Positions 17,371-26,400 of a stretch of 64,000 bases of DNA are shown in pieces (the stretch's first letter is position 1; every line of letters begins with the position of its first letter). This DNA is from Azospirillum sp051124815 (lineage in GTDB: Bacteria; Pseudomonadota; Alphaproteobacteria; Azospirillales; Azospirillaceae). The notes under the pieces were generated by a model. It made no database searches. It had not been told where the DNA came from and saw only the letters and a program-made list of their open reading frames with translations. The DNA is taken from contig NZ_CP118489.1 of the NCBI RefSeq assembly GCF_051124815.1, positions 514,069 to 578,068 on the forward strand. Direction: 5' to 3'. The position numbers were made by a program, and so were the translations under genes.

Positions 17371-17541
17371 GATCCCCCCTCTTGTGCCGCCGTCATATGC
17401 CGCCTTCTTGTGGCGATGCGCGATGCGGCCCGAACATTGCTTCAGGCTCAAACTATCACGAATTCGGGCGGGCCGATGCGGGATTTCACCGGGCGTGCTC
17501 TCGGGGTTTGTCCTGATGGCGGGGTGTGGCGGAAGGACCGG

Positions 17542-17793
17542 TCAGGCTTCCTGGACGGTTTCGATTTCCGACAGGTCGGACAGGCGGCGGGCCAGACGTT
17601 CGGTGCAGCGGACTTCGAGGATGCCGAAGCCGGCATTGGGGGCGATGGTGTGCAGGTCGCCGGCCATGCCGTTCTCGCTGGCCAGCCGCCGCACCCGCTC
17701 CACCATGGCGTCGCGTTCCGGCCGCCCCGGGCGCAGGCCCGGCAGCGGGCGGGTGAAGTGGAGCTTGTAGCGCTTGAAGATCGAAGGGGCCAT
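17542..17793 (-). CDS. Small hypothetical protein
   Basis: The 83-residue product (MAPSIFKRYKLHFTRPLPGL, then PERDAMVERVRRLASENG) is basic at the front and acidic at the end (LSDLSEIETVQEA). The C-terminal half reads like a small alpha/beta fold (IAPNAGFGILEVRCTERLA). No family is recognised. It begins at an ATG and is the third of several small genes following rimO on the minus strand, 106 bases after the 55-residue gene. A 171-base gap separates it from the Cache hybrid kinase. Confidence 0.6.
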   Translation of the reverse strand: MAPSIFKRYKLHFTRPLPGLRPGRPERDAMVERVRRLASENGMAGDLHTIAPNAGFGILEVRCTERLARRLSDLSEIETVQEA

Positions 17794-17899
17794 CAGGTCA
17801 CGGGTGCGAAGTGGGGGCGGTCAGGAGGCGCGTTGGCTCCCCGGATGCCGTCCCCCGGATCTCGCACAGGCCGGCGGTGCGATGCCAGCCCGAAAAGGC

Positions 17900-18067
17900 T
17901 TATTTCCTGGGTTCGACGTTCTCGGCACCGGCGCGGGTGCCGCCGAAACGGTCGGCGCCCTTGGCGTCGGGGGCCTCCGGCTTCTTGTGGTTGCCGGTGT
18001 TCTGCTCGCCCTCGGTGTGGCGGACGGTCTGTTCGGTGTGGGGCTGCTTGTTCTGCTGGCCGGTCAT
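17900..18067 (-). CDS. Small hydrophilic 55-residue protein
   Basis: The reading frame encodes MTGQQNKQPHTEQTVRHTEG, then EQNTGNHKKPEAPDAKGADR and a basic end (VEPRK). It is very polar, with no hydrophobic core, resembling intrinsically disordered stress or stationary-phase proteins; that comparison is only compositional. A good ribosome site (AAGGGAG) lies ahead of the ATG at 18067. Stop is at 17900. It follows the HNH gene by 79 bases on the same strand. Confidence 0.5.
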   Translation of the reverse strand: MTGQQNKQPHTEQTVRHTEGEQNTGNHKKPEAPDAKGADRFGGTRAGAENVEPRK

Positions 18068-18146
18068 GCGGGAGTCTCCCTTATATAAGGTGTCATCCCT
18101 TAACCGGATCGGCCGGCATTGGTTTCGGTCGCGGTTGCGGTCGACC

Positions 18147-18494
18147 TCAGCTTTGCCGGGCGATCGCCCGGGCCACCGTCATCCACCGCTCCTCCTCCTC
18201 CGCCCATTCGTCCGCGTCCCGCAGTGCGCGCAAGGGGGGCCAGACGCCGAGCCGGCTGGAGCGGCGCAGCGCGAAGAAGCGGTCGAGTTCCTCCGCGGTC
18301 GGCAGCCGGTCGTCCTTGCGCTGGTTGCAGCGGCGGTGCGCCAGCACGACGTTGGCCGGATCGTCGATCCCGCCATAGGCCTGGGGGATCAGATGGTCGA
18401 AGGTGGCCTTCGCCCCGACCGGCCCGTCGCAGAAGAAGCAGCGCCCGCCCTGCTGGACGTCCATCAGCCTGGCATCGTCCGGCGTCACGGGCAT
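18147..18494 (-). CDS. HNH endonuclease-fold protein
   Basis: The 115-residue protein has a compact HNH motif: zinc-type Cys pair CFFC, then ATFDHLIPQAYGG, then NVVLAHRRCNQRKDD. This pattern (C-x2-C, DHxxP, HRxCNxxK) marks the beta-beta-alpha metal nuclease of the HNH_5/HNH superfamily. Many such stand-alone proteins are of unknown target. The ATG at 18494 is preceded by AGAGGAAG; longer starts run into rimO. It follows rimO with a 22-base gap and is probably co-transcribed. Nothing ties it to a mobile element here. Confidence 0.85.
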   Translation of the reverse strand: MPVTPDDARLMDVQQGGRCFFCDGPVGAKATFDHLIPQAYGGIDDPANVVLAHRRCNQRKDDRLPTAEELDRFFALRRSSRLGVWPPLRALRDADEWAEEEERWMTVARAIARQS

Positions 18495-18516
18495 GGCGCT
18501 TCCTCTTGTCAGGTCC

Positions 18517-19887
18517 TTACAGGTCGCGCTCGACGCTGCCCCACAGGTCGTATTCGTCGGCATGCTCGATGGTGACGTCGACCATATCGCCCGGCTTCAG
18601 GCCGGTCTCGCCGTTCAGGAAGACGTTGCCGTCGATCTCCGGCGCATCGGCGTAGGAGCGGCCGATGGCGCCGTCCTCGTCGACCTCGTCGATCAGAACG
18701 CCCAGCGTATAGCCGACCTTCTGCTGGAGCCGTTCGGCGCTGATCGCCTTCTGCGTCTCCATGAAGCGTTCCCAACGCTCCTGCTTGACCTCTTCCGGGA
18801 CGGCGCCGGGCAGGTCGTTGGCGGTGGCGCCCTCCACCGGCTCGTACTTGAAGCAGCCGACGCGGTCGAGCTGGGCTTCCTTCAGCCAGTCCAGCATGAA
18901 CTGGAAGTCCTCCTCCGTCTCGCCGGGGAAGCCGGTGATGAAGGTGGAGCGCAGGACCAGATGCGGGCACTCGTCGCGCCATTTGCGGATGCGGTCCAGC
19001 TGCTTTTCCTGGGCGGCCGGGCGGCGCATCGCCTTCAGCACTGTGGGCGAGGCATGCTGGAACGGGATGTCGAGATAGGGGAGGATCTTCCCCTCCGCCA
19101 TCAGCGGGATGACCTCGTCCACATGCGGATAGGGGTAGACGTAATGCAGGCGGACCCACAGGTCGAAGTTCGCCAGCTCGTTGCACAGGTCGAAGAAGCG
19201 GGTGCGGACCTCGCGGTCGTACCATTTCTCCGTCTTGTACTTCACGTCGACGCCGTAGGCGCTGGTGTCCTGGGAGATGACCAGCAGTTCCTTGACGCCG
19301 GCGACCGCCAGCTTCTCCGCCTCGCGCAGGACCGAATGGATCGGCCGGCTGACCAGATCGCCGCGCAGGGACGGGATGATGCAGAAGCTGCAGCGGTTGT
19401 TGCAGCCTTCGGAAATCTTCAGGTACGCGTAGTGGCGCGGGGTCAGCCGCAGCCCTTCCGGCGGCACCAGATCGGTGAAGGGGTTGTGCGTCGGCGGCAC
19501 CGCGTCATGCACCGCGCTGACGACCTGTTCATACTGGTGCGGCCCGGTGACCGCCAGCACGTCGGGGTGGATCTGCCGGATCATGTCCGATTCCACGCCC
19601 ATGCAGCCGGTGACGATGACCCGCCCGTTCTCCTTGATCGCCTCGCCGATGGCGTCCAGCGACTCCTTCTTGGCGCTGTCGAGGAAGCCGCAGGTGTTGA
19701 CCAGAACGACGTCCGCGCCGTCGTAGCTGGGGGAGATCTCGTACCCCTCCGCGCGCAGGCGCGTGAGGATGCGCTCAGAGTCGACGAGCGCCTTGGGGCA
19801 GCCGAGGCTGACGATGCCGACCTTCGGGGCGCCCATGGTCTGGGCGGCGGCCGGCGATGCGGACTTCGGAACGGGGGATGTGGTCAT
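18517..19887 (-). CDS. rimO: Ribosomal protein S12 methylthiotransferase RimO
   Basis: The 456-residue radical-SAM enzyme adds a methylthio group to the conserved aspartate of ribosomal protein S12. The N-terminal UPF0004 domain has its three cluster cysteines in VSLGCPKALVDSE, LVNTCGFLDSA and VTGCMGVESD. The SAM motif CNNRCSFC sits in the middle (about residue 170) and a TRAM domain closes the chain (DMVDVTIEHADEYDLWGSV). MiaB, the close relative, is distinguished by other residues; the GCPK and CGFLDSAKKES signatures favour RimO. The start at 19887 was chosen because the following residues are conserved from APKVGIVSLGC. The HNH gene follows closely. Confidence 0.95.
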   Translation of the reverse strand: MTTSPVPKSASPAAAQTMGAPKVGIVSLGCPKALVDSERILTRLRAEGYEISPSYDGADVVLVNTCGFLDSAKKESLDAIGEAIKENGRVIVTGCMGVESDMIRQIHPDVLAVTGPHQYEQVVSAVHDAVPPTHNPFTDLVPPEGLRLTPRHYAYLKISEGCNNRCSFCIIPSLRGDLVSRPIHSVLREAEKLAVAGVKELLVISQDTSAYGVDVKYKTEKWYDREVRTRFFDLCNELANFDLWVRLHYVYPYPHVDEVIPLMAEGKILPYLDIPFQHASPTVLKAMRRPAAQEKQLDRIRKWRDECPHLVLRSTFITGFPGETEEDFQFMLDWLKEAQLDRVGCFKYEPVEGATANDLPGAVPEEVKQERWERFMETQKAISAERLQQKVGYTLGVLIDEVDEDGAIGRSYADAPEIDGNVFLNGETGLKPGDMVDVTIEHADEYDLWGSVERDL

Positions 19888-20299
19888 CGCGCGCGTATAC
19901 CGCCGAATCGGGGATTACGCCAGTGAAACATGACGACAAAGCCCGTCGGCATGGCCGGCATGCCGATTCCGCCTGTGTTTGCCTGGGGTTCCGGCGCCAC
20001 CGGTCCTTTGGTCGAAGCCAAGGCAATGCGACAATTTGCAACAAAAGGATGAAGTGTTCGATGTTCCGTTTTTTGTTCAATCACGTTAATATATGCAATG
20101 GTGTCATGATCGACGTGGCCGCCGCTTTGCAGCGATGGCCGCTGCCTTTTGATACGGCCATCGTATAGCCACTAAACTTTATAGAGTGGAAAAAATGGAC
20201 TTTGCAAAAGTGCGCGGCGTTGCTGCGGGGCGGCTGGCAATGCGGAACAACGGGGCGCTGGATCGGACGTCGATCGGGGCCGGATCCATTGGAGCCGCC
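19888..20299. other. Divergent region between rimO and the MarR gene
   Basis: These 412 bases include an AT-rich stretch at 20030-20195 that stands out from the background and should hold the rightward promoter. A hairpin CGGCATG-gccgg-CATGCCG lies at 19947-19965. A candidate operator at 20152-20166 is listed separately. Open frames here lack any recognisable product, unless the MarR gene starts earlier than called. Confidence 0.45.
20149..20178 (+). promoter_or_regulatory. Candidate promoter and operator of the MarR-like gene
   Basis: TTGATA (20149-20154) and TAAACT (20173-20178) are spaced 18 bases and form a plausible -35/-10 pair. Within it, the perfect inverted repeat ATACG-gccat-CGTAT (20152-20166) overlaps the -35 box and could be the regulator's own operator. 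The assignment is from pattern only. Confidence 0.35.
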
Positions 20300-20752
20300 A
20301 TGGACTTCACCGAACCGGATCATGCCGGCGGCGCCTCGCCGCAGGCCATCGCCGACGTCATGCTTCAGATCGCCCACATCGCCGACAGCCTTGGCTATAC
20401 CCACGGATTGAAGCCGTCGCAGTGGACGGCGCTGCGCTATTTCGCCGGGGCCAACAACAGCCAGCGCACCGTCTCGGCCTTCGCCGACTTCCACGCCACC
20501 ACCCGCGGGGCCGCCTCGCAGATGGTGGAGGTTCTGGTGGGCAAGGAGCTGCTGGTCCGCGTGCCGGTTCCGGAGGATCGCCGCGTCACCCAGCTGCATC
20601 CGACGCCGAAGGCGCTGGAACTGCTGCGCCACGACCCGCTGAACGACTTCGCCGGCGTCATCGCCGGGTTGCCGGGCGACGACCAGTACAAGCTGGCCGA
20701 GACGCTGACCAGCCTGCTGCGCGGCCTGCTGGAAAAGCGGCAGTCTGTCTGA
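20300..20752 (+). CDS. MarR-type winged-helix regulator
   Basis: The protein shows a MarR-like winged helix: LKPSQWTALRYFAGANNSQR, TVSAFADFHATTRGAASQMV, then the wing RVPVPEDRRVTQLHPTPKAL. The last helices (FAGVIAGLPGDDQYKLAETL) form the dimer interface. With ATG at 20300 (GGAG ribosome site at close spacing) it has 150 residues, the usual MarR size. A start at ATG 20195 would add 35 residues of poorer codon bias but is possible. An inverted repeat overlapping the likely promoter suggests autoregulation. It is alone on the plus strand, convergent with the DUF1624 gene, so the target is not evident. Confidence 0.8.
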   Translation: MDFTEPDHAGGASPQAIADVMLQIAHIADSLGYTHGLKPSQWTALRYFAGANNSQRTVSAFADFHATTRGAASQMVEVLVGKELLVRVPVPEDRRVTQLHPTPKALELLRHDPLNDFAGVIAGLPGDDQYKLAETLTSLLRGLLEKRQSV

Positions 20753-20792
20753 TTTCGGGCCGTCTGGTTTTGGGCCGATCTGCCTGCAGCCG

Positions 20793-21752
20793 TCAGGGCT
20801 TGCGGCAGGCGGCGACCGCGGCCTCCAGCCCGCGCTGATCGCGCTCGCTGAGGCGGTTGGCGACGAATCCCTCCCACACCCCGATCCGCACCAGCTCCGA
20901 CTGCACGCAACGGCAATTGGCGGTGCAGGTCGCCGACGACACCCCGGCGCGCTCGCAACTCGATACGCAGGCTGCCTGGAAATCGCGTGCGGCGGGCGTT
21001 TCCACTGGCGACAGCTGTGCCGCGGCCCAGGCGATCCCGAACAGCAGCGGCTGGTGCAGCAGATAGACCGCCAGGCTGTGCCGTCCGGCAAAAGCCAGCA
21101 GCCGCCCGGCGCCGCCGGTCACCGCCACGCCCTCGCCCATCGCCGGCCACAGCCGCGCCAGCCCGATCCCGGCCAGAACGCCGCCGATCCAGGGCAGCAG
21201 CGGGACGAAATCGTTGGAGTCCGGCGCCACCGTGGTCAGCCCGATCCAGCGCAGCCACGGGCTGTCGAACAGCAGGAAGCCCTGCGTCGTTCCGATCAGC
21301 ACCGCGGCAGCCGCCGCCGCCAGGGTTACGGCGGCCGGCAGGCGGACGAAGGCGAGGCCGATGACGCTCGCCACCGCGATGTGGTGCAGCACGCCGAAGA
21401 AGATCGGGCTGTCGGGGAACAGGACGTAGGACGCCGCCGATACAGCCGCCGCCCCGGCCGCCACCCGCCCCAGCCGGCGCAGGAAGCGCCCCGGATCGAG
21501 CCCGTCGCGGGTCGCCAGCACCAGCCCGATGCCGGCCAGCAGCAGGAAGCTCGACAGGATCACGGCGCGCGCCGCCAGCCACAGCGGATCGCCCAGCAGG
21601 TCGAAGCGGGCAAGCCCGAAATAGGTGGCGTCCCAACTGCCGTGATAGGCCGCCATGGCGACCAGCGCCAGCCCGCGCGCCACATCGATGGCCGGACGGC
21701 GGGAGCCCCGCGCAAGGTCCTGCTGTTCCGGCGCGATGCCGATTGCCGTCAT
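20793..21752 (-). CDS. DUF1624 membrane protein with Cys-rich tail
   Basis: The 319-residue protein matches the DUF1624 family (heparan-alpha-glucosaminide acetyltransferase-like, COG3503). It has SRRPAIDVARGLALVAMAA, then an early AYHGSWD, and several hydrophobic helices (LIGTTQGFLLF, LLAFAGRHSLAVYLLHQPLL). Members are thought to move acyl groups across the membrane. Unusually, the last ~60 residues carry six or more cysteines (ACVSSCERAG, TCTANCRC, AACRKP), which may form disulfides or bind metal; this tail is not part of the core family. The ATG at 21752 overlaps the preceding stop in an ATGA, so it is translationally coupled to the DUF429 gene. Confidence 0.8.
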   Translation of the reverse strand: MTAIGIAPEQQDLARGSRRPAIDVARGLALVAMAAYHGSWDATYFGLARFDLLGDPLWLAARAVILSSFLLLAGIGLVLATRDGLDPGRFLRRLGRVAAGAAAVSAASYVLFPDSPIFFGVLHHIAVASVIGLAFVRLPAAVTLAAAAAAVLIGTTQGFLLFDSPWLRWIGLTTVAPDSNDFVPLLPWIGGVLAGIGLARLWPAMGEGVAVTGGAGRLLAFAGRHSLAVYLLHQPLLFGIAWAAAQLSPVETPAARDFQAACVSSCERAGVSSATCTANCRCVQSELVRIGVWEGFVANRLSERDQRGLEAAVAACRKP

Positions 21753-22633
21753 GATGCGGTCGTCCCCACCCCGAAAATCCATCCCTCTTGCCGCCGCGCG
21801 GTGTCGTCCAGTCCGGGCGGCGTCCAGGCGGATGCCTGTGCCGCGAGCCAGCGCAGGCCGGCGGCCGACACCAGCGCGTCGCTGTCATGGTCGCTGACCA
21901 TACCGGAGCGCTGCAGCGGGTGCGAGCCCAGGCGAATCAACGCCTCGTCCATTTCGGCGCCGTCGCGGATCTTGCGCTGGCCGAAGCCGGTGTGCTTCAG
22001 GAACAGGCGGGGGTAGATCTCCACCATCACGCTTTTCCCCGGCGCCGGATCCTCGAAGGGCCAGACCGCCAGTTGGCCCGGCAGGGCGGCGCGCAGGGCG
22101 CGCAGCACCCGCATGCCGGCCAGTGCGCCCTTGCCGACCTGCTTTGACCCGATCAGCTTGTAGGGGCTCTGCGGGTGACCCAGCCCGTCGGCGCGACAGG
22201 CCCATTCGGTGGCCCGATGCGGGTCCTCGTACCAGTCCGGCTGCGGCCCGCGATGCCAGAAGCCGGCGCCGTGCAGCGGGTGGCTGGCGAAGGGACCGCC
22301 GCCGAAGTCGGGCTCGTCCGCGCAGATTTCCTCCACCGCGTCCCACAGGTCGAAGACGGTTGCCTGCCGGCCGGGAAAGCCGCGCGCCGCCACCGCGAAA
22401 GGCAGGGAGAAGGCGCAGTCGATCCCGACCAGAGCCGGCTCACGAGGCAATTCGGCACGCAGCCAGTCGAACACCGCCGTCCGCGACCACCAGCCGCCGG
22501 GACCTTCGACCAGCCGGGGAGCGGCGTCGCCCGCAGCGCACTCCGCCACCGCGATGCCGGCATAGCGCTTCCCGCGGGCGCCGGACCAGTCGATGGCTAT
22601 GAAGCGGCCGAAGGCGGTGGGAGAGCGGGGCAT
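21749..22633 (-). CDS. DUF429 family protein (predicted RNase H-fold nuclease)
   Basis: The 294-residue product starts MPRSPTAFGRFIAIDWSGAR, with the early Asp of an RNase H-like first strand, then LVGIDCAFSLPFAVAARGFP and a later acidic strand (MVEIYPRLFL, SDHDSDALVSAAGLRWL). These features belong to DUF429, a predicted but poorly characterised nuclease family. The ATG at 22633 follows a GGGGGA site; upstream in-frame sequence is arginine/proline-rich and untypical. The last bases overlap the DUF1624 start. No function beyond the fold can be claimed. Confidence 0.75.
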   Translation of the reverse strand: MPRSPTAFGRFIAIDWSGARGKRYAGIAVAECAAGDAAPRLVEGPGGWWSRTAVFDWLRAELPREPALVGIDCAFSLPFAVAARGFPGRQATVFDLWDAVEEICADEPDFGGGPFASHPLHGAGFWHRGPQPDWYEDPHRATEWACRADGLGHPQSPYKLIGSKQVGKGALAGMRVLRALRAALPGQLAVWPFEDPAPGKSVMVEIYPRLFLKHTGFGQRKIRDGAEMDEALIRLGSHPLQRSGMVSDHDSDALVSAAGLRWLAAQASAWTPPGLDDTARRQEGWIFGVGTTAS

Positions 22634-22824
22634 CGGGGGAGGGCAGGGGCTGGATGGCTGAAGGGCTCCACCCTTAACCGAGGCGGGCAGGGGGAACAAT
22701 GCACAATCGGCCTGACGGCCGTTGTCACCGACACCGTGATGGTGTGCGGCATACACCCGTGTTAGTCTCTCCTATCTCCAGGTTTTCCACCCCTGGCGTG
22801 CTGCACCCAGATCGTATTCTTCTT

Positions 22825-23394
22825 ATGGACGAGCACACTATGACCATCCATCAGATGATCAATCTCAGCACCACCGCCCTTCCGCACGGCAGCCCCGGAC
22901 TGGACCTCTACGCCGCGGCGAAGCACCATTTCGTCTCTTTCCACGGGTTCAAGAATCTGGGCTTCGGGTATGAGTCGTGCAACGCCGCCGTCGCGGTGAA
23001 GAAGACCTCGGCCCTGCCGACATATGCCGACTTCTCCGTCTGCTTCGGCTCGTCGCGCCTGCATGCCGGCCTCGATCCGGTCTTCAACGAGATGTCCGAC
23101 GACATCAACCCGAACAATCCCTTCGCATCGTCGCAGAAGGAACAGCATGCGGAACAGACCGCCATTCTGATCGGCGAGCATGAATACGCGCTGTGGACCG
23201 ACGGAAACGGGCGTTGCCACGTCTACGTCGATTACAGCCCCTGCGACAATTGCGAACCCTGGCTGAGGAACCGGCCGGAAGACTGGGTCGTCTACTACCG
23301 GGTTCCCCTGAACAGTTCGAGCACGATGGTCAAGGAACGCAAGGACACGCACAAGACCCAGTTCGGGCAGTTCTTCGGCAGCAAGTTCAAATAG
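22825..23394 (+). CDS. Stand-alone zinc-deaminase-like protein
   Basis: The 189-residue protein contains the two zinc motifs of the cytidine-deaminase fold. HAEQTAI has His108 and Glu110, and SPCDNCEPWL has Cys140 and Cys143, 32-35 residues apart. Between them, ILIGEHEYALWTDGNGRCHV and YVDYSPC form the core strands. An N-terminal half (SPGLDLYAAAKHHFVSFHGF, NLGFGYESCNAAVAV) does not match housekeeping Cdd or TadA, so it may belong to one of the less-studied bacterial deaminase-superfamily branches, several of which act in toxins or defence. The ATG at 22825 or 22840 is likely; a longer frame from 22699 is basic and unlikely. It stands alone with its own promoter region. Confidence 0.7.
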   Translation: MDEHTMTIHQMINLSTTALPHGSPGLDLYAAAKHHFVSFHGFKNLGFGYESCNAAVAVKKTSALPTYADFSVCFGSSRLHAGLDPVFNEMSDDINPNNPFASSQKEQHAEQTAILIGEHEYALWTDGNGRCHVYVDYSPCDNCEPWLRNRPEDWVVYYRVPLNSSSTMVKERKDTHKTQFGQFFGSKFK

Positions 23395-23400
23395 GCCGCC

Positions 23401-26400
23401 TTACAGCTCCGCCACCTCCACCACGCCCGGCACCGCCTTCAGGGCGGAGCGGCTTTGCGCAGTGATGGTGTAGCTGCCGGGCAGTTCGATCTCGATCTCC
23501 TTCAGCGGATCGACCTCCACCAGCACGTTGATGCGGCTCTTGCCGCGCGACAACCGGTCGAGCGTGGCGCGCAGATGCTCGATCGGGCCGGGATCGCGCA
23601 GCACCACGCGCAGGCCGGCGCTGACCGAGGCGACGGCCTCCTCCAGCGGCTTGATCTCCTGGCAGGTCAGCCGGACCTCCTCGCCGTTCAACTGGGCGTC
23701 CACCGTCATCAGCACCGGGCGGCCGGGCTCCAACAGGTCGCGGTTGACGGCCAGCACCTCGGAGAACAGGGTCACCTCATAGCCGCCGGTGGCGTCCGAC
23801 AGCTCGACGAAGGCGAAGCGGTTGCCGGACTTGGCGGTCTTCTCCTTCTTCGAGACGACGATGCCCGCCATCTTGTAGCGGGTGGAGCCGCCCTTCGCGA
23901 TTGCCGTCTGCAACTCGGCGGAGCGCACCACCTTCATGCGGCCGAGCGGGCCGGAATAGGCGTCCAGCGGGTGGGCCGACAGGTAGAAGCCGATGGCACC
24001 GAACTCGTGCTTCAGCTTTTCCAGCGGTTCCCAATCCTTCACCTTGGGAAGTTTTGGTTCCGGAAGTCCACCATCACCGCGTCCGAACAGGTTATCCATG
24101 CCTGCTGCGCGCTCAGCGGATTCAGTTTGAGCATAGCTAATTATGCTCTCAAGCGCGGCATGGACCTGGGCGCGGTTGGGGTTCAGCCCGTCGAAGGCGC
24201 CGGCGCAGGCCAGATTCTCCAGCTGGCGCTTGTTGATGGTCTTCAGATCGAGACGGCGGGCGAAGTCGAACAGGCTCTTGAACGGGCCGTTCTTGCGCCG
24301 CTCCTCCACCACTGCCCGCATGGCGGGCAGGCCGACGCCCTTGACGGCGGCGAGCGCATAGCGCACGGCCTTGGTCCCGTCGGGCAGCTGCTCCACCCCG
24401 AAGATGGAGTCGGACTTGTTGATGTCCGGTGTCAGCAGCTTGATGCGCAGCCGGGTCAGTTCCTGCCGGAAGACGTTCAGCTTGTCGGTGTTGCCGAGGT
24501 CGAGCGTCATCGACGCCGCCATGAACTCCACCGGGTGGTTCGCCTTCAGATAGGCGGTGTGATAGGCGACCAGGGCGTAGGCGGCGGCGTGGGACTTGTT
24601 GAAGCCGTAGCCGGCGAACTTCATGACCTGATCGAAGATCATGCTGGCCAGATCGGCCTTGACGCCGCGCGCCTCCGCGCCGTCGCAGAAGATCTTGCGC
24701 TGGTTGTCCATCTCCTCCTTGATCTTCTTGCCCATGGCGCGGCGCAGAAGATCGGCGCCGCCCAGCGAATAGCCGGACAGCACCTGGGCGATCTGCATGA
24801 CCTGTTCCTGGTAGATCATGATCCCGAAGGTCTCCTTCAGGATGCCTTCCAGGCTGTCATGCATGTAGTCGGCTTTTTCCTCGCCGTTCTTCACCCGGAT
24901 GTATTTCGGGATGTTGTCCATCGGGCCGGGACGGTAGAGCGACACCAGCGCGATGATGTCCTCCAGCCGGTTGGGCTTCAGCCGGCGCAGCACGTCGCGC
25001 ATGCCCGAGCTTTCCAGCTGGAACACACCGGTCGCCTCGGCGCGGCTGAGCAGCTGGTAGCTCTTCTCGTCGTCCAGCGGAACGGTGGTCAGGTCCGGCT
25101 TCTCGGGGATCAGGTCGACCGCCGTCTTCAGCACGGTCAGCGTCTTCAATCCCAGGAAGTCGAACTTCACCAGACCGGCCTGTTCGACATATTTCATGTT
25201 GAACTGGGTGACCGGCATGTCGGAGCGCGGGTCGCGGTAGAGCGGTACCAGCTCCTGCAAGGGCCGGTCGCCGATCACCACGCCGGCGGCGTGGGTCGAG
25301 GCGTGGCGGTACAGACCCTCCAGCTTCAGCGCGATGTCGATCAGGTGGCGCACGGTGTCGTCGCCGTCGCGCGCCTGCCGCAGCATCTCCTCGCTGTCCA
25401 GCGCCTGCTGCAAGGTCACCGGGTTGGCCGGGTTGTTCGGCACCATCTTGCAGATCTTGTCGACCTGACCGTAGGGCATCTGCAGCACGCGGCCGACGTC
25501 GCGCAGCACGGCGCGCGCCTGCAGCTTACCGAAGGTGATGATCTGGGCGACGCGGTCGTAGCCGTACTTGTTCTGGACGTAGCGGATGACCTCTTCGCGG
25601 CGGTCCTGGCAGAAGTCGATGTCGAAGTCGGGCATCGACACGCGTTCTGGGTTCAGGAAGCGCTCGAACAGCAGGCCGAAGCGCAGCGGGTCGAGGTCGG
25701 TGATGGTCAGCGCCCAGGCGACGACGGAGCCGGCGCCCGACCCGCGGCCCGGCCCGACGGGGATGTCCTGGTTCTTCGCCCATTTGATGAAGTCCGACAC
25801 GATCAGGAAGTAGCCGGGGAACTTCATCTTGACGATGACGTCCAGCTCGAACTCCAGCCGCTCGAAATAGGTCTTGCGGGTCTCCTCGCGCTGTTCCGGC
25901 GTCATGTCGGGGGTGAAGACGACCTTCTCCAGCCGCATCTCCAGGCCGGCGCGCGACTGGGCGCGCAGCTCGTCATCCTCGGTGCGGCCGCCTTCGCAGG
26001 CAAACGGCGGCAGGATCGGCTTGATCGGCTTCAGCAGGAAGGAGCAGCGCCGGGCGATGGCCACCGTGTTGTCCACCGCCTCCGGCAGGTCGGCGAACAG
26101 CAGCCGCATCTCCTCCGCCGACTTGAAGCGGTGGTCGGGGGTCAGGCGGCGGCGGTCCTCCTGGCTGAGATAGGCGCCCTCGGCGATGCAGAGCAGCGCG
26201 TCGTGCGCCTCGTACATGTCCTCGGTGGCGAAATAGCAGTCGTTGGTGGCGACCAGCGGCAGGCCGTGGGCATAGGCGAGGTCGATCAGCGCCGGCTCGA
26301 CGGCGTTCTCCACCGTGGCGAAATGGCCGCGCCCGCCCTCGTGCCGCTGCAGCTCGACATAGAGGCGGCCGGGGAACAGGCGCTTTAGCCGTTCCAGAAC

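Noticed and set aside
20025..20045. A possible sigma-54 promoter (GGCA ... TTTGCAA) before the MarR gene
   Set aside because: The spacing between the GG and GC elements is 14 bases, not the 10 required.
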